A stretch of DNA of 64,000 nt from Saposhnikovia divaricata (lineage: Eukaryota > Streptophyta > Magnoliopsida > Apiales > Apiaceae). Below the pieces are notes generated by a model. That model did no database searches and was not told where the DNA came from. It was given only the letters and a program-made list of their open reading frames with translations. Of the stretch, positions 58,201-64,000 are shown piece after piece. The stretch covers positions 58,515,001 through 58,579,000 of the forward strand of contig CM071596.1 of the NCBI GenBank assembly GCA_036435485.1, given 5' to 3'. Both the position numbers and the translations under genes were made by a program. Position 1 is the stretch's first letter. Each line of letters begins with the position of its first letter.

Positions 58201-58382
58201 TCTTATCATATTTGTATGATTTTTTTAATCTTATTGCATTGATTCCATCAAATTTTTTTAATGTTCTTGCAGAAATTGATCGTTTGCTCAAGTCCATTGG
58301 TAAATCGTTCAATGATTACCCACAGATTCCTCAGCCACCTTCAATATATTTGGATGCATGTACAAATAGCTTGATAATGGAA
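55262..58382 (+). pseudogene. Helitron Rep (HUH endonuclease) part of the Rep/helicase gene
   Basis: Exons: 55262-56180, 56273-56731, 56818-57070, 57152-58167, then on from 58273. Exon 1 has the zinc finger VKCQFCEAFMWKEER. Exon 2 is the Helitron-like N domain (TPRLGGRLFQQYIVDAFS, ILPTGFVGSKRYMQQNFQDA). Exon 3 carries the HUH motif in KRGLPHVHMLIWL and a Cys-rich PCMKDKKCSRHFPKK. Exon 4 has KYLFKYCLKG, the two-tyrosine (YxxKYxxK) motif that nicks and joins DNA in rolling-circle transposition. The TAG at 56164-56166 interrupts the frame just before the exon 1 donor, and a second TAG at 58383-58385 separates Rep from the helicase. Both are in frame, with homologous sequence on each side, so they are probably simple nonsense changes. 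Catalytic residues themselves are kept. Confidence 0.85.
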
Positions 58383-58385
58383 TAG

Positions 58386-59912
58386 ACAAATTATGATATC
58401 CAGGAGATGGAGAAAGAGTACAAAGAACTTCTGCTTAATTGTAACGAAGAGCAGAGACAAGTTTTTAATGATGTTCTACATTCTGTAGATAATGATTTGG
58501 GATCTCTTTTTTTTGTATATGGTAGTGGTGGTTGCGGAAAGACATATTTGTGGAAGACTTTGATTTGTAAGTTAAGATCTTTGGGTAAAATTGTTTTACC
58601 CGTTGCCTCCTCTGGAATTGCAGCAACTCTTCTTCCAAATGGTAGGACAGCACATTCGCGTTTTAAGATACCAATTGTACTTGACGATTACTCTTTGTGC
58701 AGTATTGGTCACAACTCTGATGCAGCTGAGCTTCTTAGACGTACAAGTCTTATCATTTGGGATGAAGCTCCAATGCAACATCGTTTTGCCTTTGAGTGCT
58801 TGGATCGATCTTTAAGAGACCTAATGAAAACTATTCATCCACAATGTTTTCATACGCCCTTTGGAGGAATAACTGTTGTACTTGGCGGTGACTTTCGACA
58901 AATTCTTCCTGTTATTAAGTATGGCTCTCGTGCTAATGTAGTGAGTGCATGCATTACTCGATCAAGATTGTGGTCTCTTTTTAAAGTTTATATACTGAGA
59001 AGTAATATGCGTTTAATGCAAGCGAATGATCATGCTAATACCGAAGCACTATCAATTTTTGCTAAATGGGTGCTGTCTATTGGTGATGGTAACATAAGTT
59101 CTACGGATACAGGTTTTACTTCTTCTTCTGAATTTGATATCTCCATACCTTCAGAATTTTGTAATGTCAATGAGTCAAATTCTCTTCAAAATATGATTGG
59201 AAATATTTATCCCAATTTTCTTCAGAACTACAAATTTCCCAAATACTTGAGTGAAAGGGCCATACTTTCTCCTACAAATGCGACAGTTTCATGTCTTAAT
59301 GAAAACATTGTGGATCAGATTCCAGGGGAGTCTACATGTTATTTTAGTGTAGACAAAGCAGAAGAATTTTGTGGTACAGATAGTGAACTTAATATTGCGC
59401 TTCCGGTTGAATATTTGAATTCTCTTAACATACCAGGAATGCCTTGGCATTCCTTGAAATTGAAAGAAGGCGTTGTTGTTATGTTGATGAGAAACTTGAA
59501 CCAAACTATTGGTTTGTGCAATGGGACACGAATGATGGTCACCAAATGTCTGAAGTATTGTGTTGAATGTGAAGTTATTTGTGGAACCTTCATCGGTACA
59601 CGACACTTTATCCCTCGAATGGAGTGTACACCCAGTGATACAAAGCTCCCATTTAAACTTCTTCGTAAACAGATGCCAATTCAAGTTTGCTATGCGATGA
59701 CAATCAACAAATCGCAAGGACAGTCATTGGAAAAGGCTGGTTTGTACTTACCTAACTCGGTTTTTACACATGGACAATTTTATGTTGCTGTTAGTCGTGT
59801 AACATCTCCTCAAGGTTTGAAGATTTTCATAGATGATGAGAATGGTGGCACAACGAACATCACAAAGAATGTTGTTTATAAGGAAGTGTTCTACAATGTG
59901 CCTGCAATTTGA
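58386..59912 (+). CDS. PIF1-type helicase part of the Helitron Rep/helicase gene
   Basis: An open frame from after the TAG at 58383; the first Met is at 58407 (501 residues). In an intact element this would be the C-terminal half of one protein, not a separate gene. Numbered from that Met: Walker A GSGGCGKT at 39-46, Walker B IIWDEAP at 116-122, motif III GGDFRQILPV at 160-169. Near the end come MTINKSQGQSL and FYVAVSRVTS, the SF1B/PIF1 motifs that contact DNA and close the ATP site. No stop or frameshift occurs inside. The role in Helitrons is to unwind donor DNA after Rep nicking. Host PIF1 genes have the same core, but the adjoining Rep domain shows this belongs to the transposon. Confidence 0.9.
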   Translation, partial: TNYDIQEMEKEYKELLLNCNEEQRQVFNDVLHSVDNDLGSLFFVYGSGGCGKTYLWKTLICKLRSLGKIVLPVASSGIAATLLPNGRTAHSRFKIPIVLDDYSLCSIGHNSDAAELLRRTSLIIWDEAPMQHRFAFECLDRSLRDLMKTIHPQCFHTPFGGITVVLGGDFRQILPVIKYGSRANVVSACITRSRLWSLFKVYILRSNMRLMQANDHANTEALSIFAKWVLSIGDGNISSTDTGFTSSSEFDISIPSEFCNVNESNSLQNMIGNIYPNFLQNYKFPKYLSERAILSPTNATVSCLNENIVDQIPGESTCYFSVDKAEEFCGTDSELNIALPVEYLNSLNIPGMPWHSLKLKEGVVVMLMRNLNQTIGLCNGTRMMVTKCLKYCVECEVICGTFIGTRHFIPRMECTPSDTKLPFKLLRKQMPIQVCYAMTINKSQGQSLEKAGLYLPNSVFTHGQFYVAVSRVTSPQGLKIFIDDENGGTTNITKNVVYKEVFYNVPAI

Positions 59913-60384
59913 ATTGTTCTAGAGTCGATATATCTTGATTTTGCACATTTTGTTTGTATTTTTGTTATATATATGTTATAAGAAATATTAGTGACAAACG
60001 ACTTTTGTATATTTTTTATGAACAATGGCATTATATTTTCTTTCTATGTTATGCTCTGGTTTCCCAAGTGGTAGAATGTTCAATTGAATGTTAAGCTCAG
60101 TTGACAAACTGAGCATGTTTGGAGAAATGAATTTATATTGTTTTATAGTGTGTATTGTTAGTTGCCATATTTTTTAAATTAGCTGACTTAAGACCATTTT
60201 GGAGATGGTCTAAATTGTAGAGTCTTACATCAAAATTACAACTATAGCCTCACCATAAGGAATATAATATTTTACTACTGGCATGTAGCATCACATCTAT
60301 ACTTAAAGTATTTTAGGTGCTTGCATTATTCTCCAGATCTACTTTTCATCTGTCCAAACTTATATACTGAAAAGAACAAAATCC
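59913..60384. other. Spacer between helicase and RPA-like genes
   Basis: No coding sequence is supported. It should hold the 3' end of the Rep/helicase transcript (AT-rich, ATATATATGTTATAA near 59970) and the promoter of the RPA-like gene. Confidence 0.4.
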
Positions 60385-61398
60385 ATGGAGTTTGATGCTT
60401 TGTGTGCTCTTGAAATTTCTCCAAGAACTGATTGGAAAATAAAAATTAGGGTTGCAAGGAAATGGAAAGAGATTAATGCCATCAATGGAGAACTGAAAGG
60501 CATACATCTTGGTATTCGTTGATGAATATGTAAGTTTACATGTACTTTTGTTATATCAGATTTTGTACCATTATGAATCCATGTAAAGGAAATGCTAGGT
60601 TCTTTGTTTTTATTTGTTGTACAGCACAAACGTATCCATGCTTGGATTGGATCCAACCTACTTCAACAATTTGATGAATTATTTATTGCTGGAAAATCGT
60701 ATTTTGTTGCGAACTTTGTTGTTGCTCCTTTCACTGATGTGTATCAATGTTTTGAAAGTGACAATCATATAATTGTAACATCGATGACAACTGTAAGAGA
60801 AATTGAAGTTAGTTTCAATGACATTCCTGAAAATGTTTTTGGATTCACAAATCTGAGACATTTTGAAGGAATTCAACCGCAGAATACGAATTTGCTAGGT
60901 AATAAATTTTCTGATACTTTTTTTATTAAGAAAGATGCTCGCAGAAGTATGCACAGAAATGAAACTATAGCACTTCATATTTTTGTAGATGTTGTTGGGA
61001 TAGTCGATGATGTTAGATCTCTTCAACAAGTAACCAACAGAAGGAATGAAGAACAATCCTTCTTGCAGTTTTTTCTGACCGATTTAATGTAAACAGTTAT
61101 CTTACTACTATTATATATTGTATTGTACAAATCTATGTGCTTAGTCCAATGTATTCTCCATTGTAGGCACACTGTGAAAGTCTTATTCTGGGATGCTCTT
61201 GCTAAAGAGTTTGAGACAGCATATAACAATGCAAGTGAGCGGCCAGTCATAATCATAATCTCTAGCTGTTTAATGTTGCGAAACAATTACACTGGTGCTG
61301 TTTCACTCCGAAATGTTCCCGCAACAACATTTTATATTAATGCTAAATGCGACCGCGTAGATAATCTGAGAAAAAGGTATTTCGCAAGTAAAAAGTAA
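60385..61398 (+). pseudogene. Helitron RPA-like single-stranded DNA-binding protein (frameshifted)
   Basis: Exon 1 from the Met at 60385: MEFDALCALEISPRTDWKIK, then VARKWKEINAINGELKGIHL. An extra G near 60511 shifts the frame; the other frame continues with VFVDEY to a GT near 60530. Exon 2, from about 60625, reads KRIHAWIGSNLLQQF, GKSYFVANFVVAPF and LHIFVDVVGIVDDV. Exon 3, about 61168-61398, reads VKVLFWDALAKEFE and TTFYINAKCDRVDNLRKR. The order is that of plant RPA1-type OB folds, which many plant Helitrons carry beside Rep/helicase and which would coat single-stranded intermediates. The C-terminal zinc-binding part is not seen before 61400. A small intron near 60899-60950 is possible. Confidence 0.75.
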
Positions 61399-61699
61399 TT
61401 TCATAACTTATACGCACAATTAGCAATGTCATAATCTTTCCAAAATAATTCAGGTTCTTGGACGTACATGGACTTTGAAGCTATTGGAAGACATTCAGTT
61501 TCATACGCACTTCGTATCTATTTCAGTTTCTGTATTGATACTCTTATATTATTGTTAATGGTTTCATTTCGTTTGCTGTCATTAACTTTGAATGGGTGAC
61601 CTAAATCTAATGCTACATTTTCTGTGCTTATGTTTTATTATAGTTTTGCACTTTGCTTGGTTAATTTATAACTTGGAATCTATTATAAGTTAATGAGAA
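61399..61699. other. Sequence downstream of the RPA-like gene; non-coding
   Basis: The part next to the gene may be its 3' UTR or a further decayed exon (GGTTCTTGGACGTACATGG at 61454). No Helitron terminus is visible. Confidence 0.35.
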
Positions 61700-64000
61700 A
61701 GAAAAACAATTTTGTGCTTCGAATTCGATAAAATGCAAAAATATTATGAATTGAAAGGATGTGATCAAACGATATTTGAAAGGAGAAAGTATATATTTTA
61801 CAATAACATAAAACGATAAAAATGTCGCTGGAATTGTTAAAGAAAGGTAAGACAACCAAATTATTAATAATAAAGATATGATAGCCAATTAACATACCCA
61901 ATTAATATACAAGTGATATCTCAAAGAAGAAAATTTTTCATACCAATGTATACAAATTATTTTATGTGCTATTATTGATTCCATTTTTTATAGGCATTTG
62001 AATTAATATTATGTTTGGCCTCATTTCCAAACATGTAAATTAATCTAAACTTGCTCGCATCTTCCAATGCTTTAAAGAGCCTTGCCAAAAACATAAAATG
62101 TCTAACTTGTCATATAAATTATAAAAAATGGTAGAAGTAGCAGAATAAAACAATAAACAAACGATACCCAACTAATATACCAACAAATATGTATATAGAG
62201 ATTTTCAACCAGTATTGTGATATTAAGGATTAAAATTTAAATCACCATTTTAGTTGCAATCTTCTAATTGTGATGTTATAGAGATTTTTATCTGGAAATG
62301 TTACTGCAATTGTTAAAGGAAGGTAATACAGTCAAAATTAGTTATTTTGCCACAAATTATCGAAATCCCTACCAATACCATTTTTTTAAAATAAAGATAT
62401 GATATCCAGTTAATATAGTCAATTCATATAGCAGTGATATCTCAAGGAAGAAAGTATTTTATATCGGTGTATGCTAAATTTTTAATCTGGCATTATCGAT
62501 TACATTTTATATTGACATTTCAATTCGAATTATGTTTGACCTCATTTCCAAACGTGTATGTTAATCTACATTAGCTTGCATCTTCCAATGTTTTACAAAT
62601 CCTTCCCAAAAACATAAATTGTCTAATTTCCCGTATAACTTATTAAAATGGATAGAAATACTAAAATTTTATGGGAAAAAAACGATAGCCAATTAATTTA
62701 ACAACGATATTTTGAATTAAAATTATGTTTGACCTCTTTTGCAAACATGTATATCAATCTAAATTAGGTCGTATCTTCCAATGTTTTACAAATCCTTCCA
62801 AATATTGTAAATTGTCTAATTCAAATACTTAGAATCAACATAGTATTTTCTACTATTGTTGTCATATTAACGATTAAAATTTGCATCCAAATTTTAGTTG
62901 CAATCTTCTAATTGTAATATTATAGGAATTTTTTCCTAGAGATGTTGGTGCAATTGTTAAGAAAAGGTAATACAGCAAAATGTCTAATTATCCGTATAAA
63001 TAATCGAAGATTGCTATCAATACCAAATTTTTTAAATAAAGATATTACAACCAGTTAATATAACCAATTAATATATCAGTGATACCTCAAGAAACACAGT
63101 ATTTTATACGAGTGTATACGAAATTTAAAATGTGATATTATTCATTAAATTTTGTATACGCATTTGAAATAAAATTATGTTTTACCTTATTTCCAAAGAT
63201 GTATGTTAATCTAAATTAGCACTCATTTTCCAATGTTTTACAGATTATTGCAAAGGACGTAATTTTCTAATGTTGTGTATAAATTATAAGAAACGATAGC
63301 CACTTAATATACCAATGATACTTGAATGAACAAAGTATTTTATACCATTATTGTGATATTAACAATTACATTTTGCATAAAAATCTTAGTTGCAATCTTC
63401 TAATTGTGATATTAGCGAGATATTTATAATAAAAATGTGGTAGCCACTTAATAAAGCCAATAAATATACCAATGATATGTCAGGGAACCAAGTATTTTAT
63501 ACCGGTGTATACAGAATTCCAAATCTGGTATTCTGGATTCCCTTTTGTATACGCATTTGAATTTAAATTATGTTTGACCTCATTTACAAATATGTATATC
63601 AATCTAAATTAGCTTGCATATTCCAATTGCAACCAATTCCTTCCAAATTTTGTAATAAAGATATGATAGCCATATAATATACCCAATTAATATACTACTA
63701 TATGTCAGGGAAGCAAGTATTTTATACCGGTGTATACAGAATTTCAAATCTGGTATTATCGATTCCATTTTGTATAGGTATTTCAATTAAAATTATATTT
63801 GACCTCATTTCCAAACATGTAAATTAATCTAAACTTGCTTGCATATTCCAATGCTTTAAAGAGTCTTCCAAAAAAACATAAAATGTCTAATTTCTCATAT
63901 AAATTCTAAGAAATGGTAGAAATAGCAATATAAAACAATAAAGAAACGATACCCAAGTAATATACCAACGATATTTGAATGAACAAAGTATTTTCAACCA
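61700..64000. repeat. AT-rich complex tandem repeats, open at the window end
   Basis: The phrase CTCATTTCCAAACATGTA..AATCTAAA recurs near 62020, 62542, 62730, 63186, 63577 and 63802, so spacing is irregular (about 190-520 bp). The copies at 62020 and 63802 are much closer to each other than to those between, along at least 180 bp. This suggests a higher-order period of about 1.78 kb. Companion phrases such as GATATGATAGCCA and AGTATTTTATACCGGTGTATAC recur with them. No coding sequence. It could be a satellite or the repeat-rich tail of the Helitron. Confidence 0.8.

Larger units (their letters stand above)
53380..61400 (+). mobile_element. Helitron with Rep/helicase and RPA-like genes
   Basis: The coding order is an N-terminal part with a duplicated exon block, the Helitron zinc-finger/N region, the Rep HUH endonuclease, a PIF1-type helicase and an RPA-like gene, all on the plus strand with introns. 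This is the usual content of autonomous plant Helitrons. Coordinates cover the coding part only; neither the TC start nor the 3' hairpin/CTRR end was found. Lesions: in-frame TAG at 56164-56166 and 58383-58385, and a one-base insertion near 60511 in the RPA-like gene. The rest of the frame is well kept. Confidence 0.85.

Noticed and set aside
58407..59912. Host PIF1 helicase gene.
   Set aside because: The same frame continues upstream into Helitron Rep motifs, so it is the transposon's helicase half.

Overview
This is a plant nuclear window, almost certainly from a eudicot. The only gene-like host locus is an F-box/PHLOEM PROTEIN 2-like gene. Everything else that can be recognised is plant transposable-element sequence: Ty1-copia, Ty3-gypsy, LINE, tRNA-derived SINE, Helitron, hAT and Mutator MITEs, and tandem repeats. 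Base composition is AT-rich, with many (TA)n runs. No rRNA or tRNA gene, CRISPR array or bacterial-style operon is present. I cannot name the species.

Layout. 77-4162: a complete non-autonomous LTR element with 373-bp LTRs, a PBS, a PPT and a perfect GATCA duplication. About 4560-5960 and 7321-12273: two decayed minus-strand copia elements, with a possible CACTA terminus between them. 12274-32750: what looks like one very long LTR (about 5.4 kb once insertions are subtracted) with inverted TGTGACACCCC / GGGGTGTTACA ends and a 174-bp tandem array. It is split by a 13.06-kb SIRE-like copia element (13676-26731, minus strand) and by a 2.0-kb non-autonomous Helitron (30513-32524), which itself carries an 805-bp hAT MITE. 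33131-35384: the F-box/PP2 gene (three exons, minus strand, apparently intact) plus a broken tandem copy of it. 35400-47600: an array of about 165-bp repeats, split by an Athila-like gypsy element (36233-47450, TSD GATTG). The right LTR of that element is split in turn by a small copia element holding only gag and protease (44504-46600, TSD TTATA). 48102-50330: a Mutator-type MITE with a 9-bp TSD and a degraded LINE. 50336 to about 51590: a second SIRE-type LTR split by a SINE with a 12-bp TSD. 53380-61400: a large Helitron with a Rep/helicase gene and an RPA-like gene, carrying two in-frame stops and one frameshift. 61700-64000: AT-rich tandem repeats that run off the window.

How it works together. 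The window is a stack of nested insertions, and the nesting gives relative ages. Two elements in the stack kept gag and protease but lost reverse transcriptase and integrase. The large copia element has lost its first RT catalytic aspartate. These elements would therefore depend on proteins supplied by relatives.

The most unusual signal is a short motif, core ATCCGTTGAT / ATCAACGGAT. By eye about 36 copies are scattered through the 13-kb copia element: in both LTRs, in the spacer after pol, and inside gag, pol and the third ORF. It is read in different frames and orientations there, so the DNA or RNA sequence rather than the protein seems to be what is kept. A related LTR at 50336 carries a different repeated motif in the same style.
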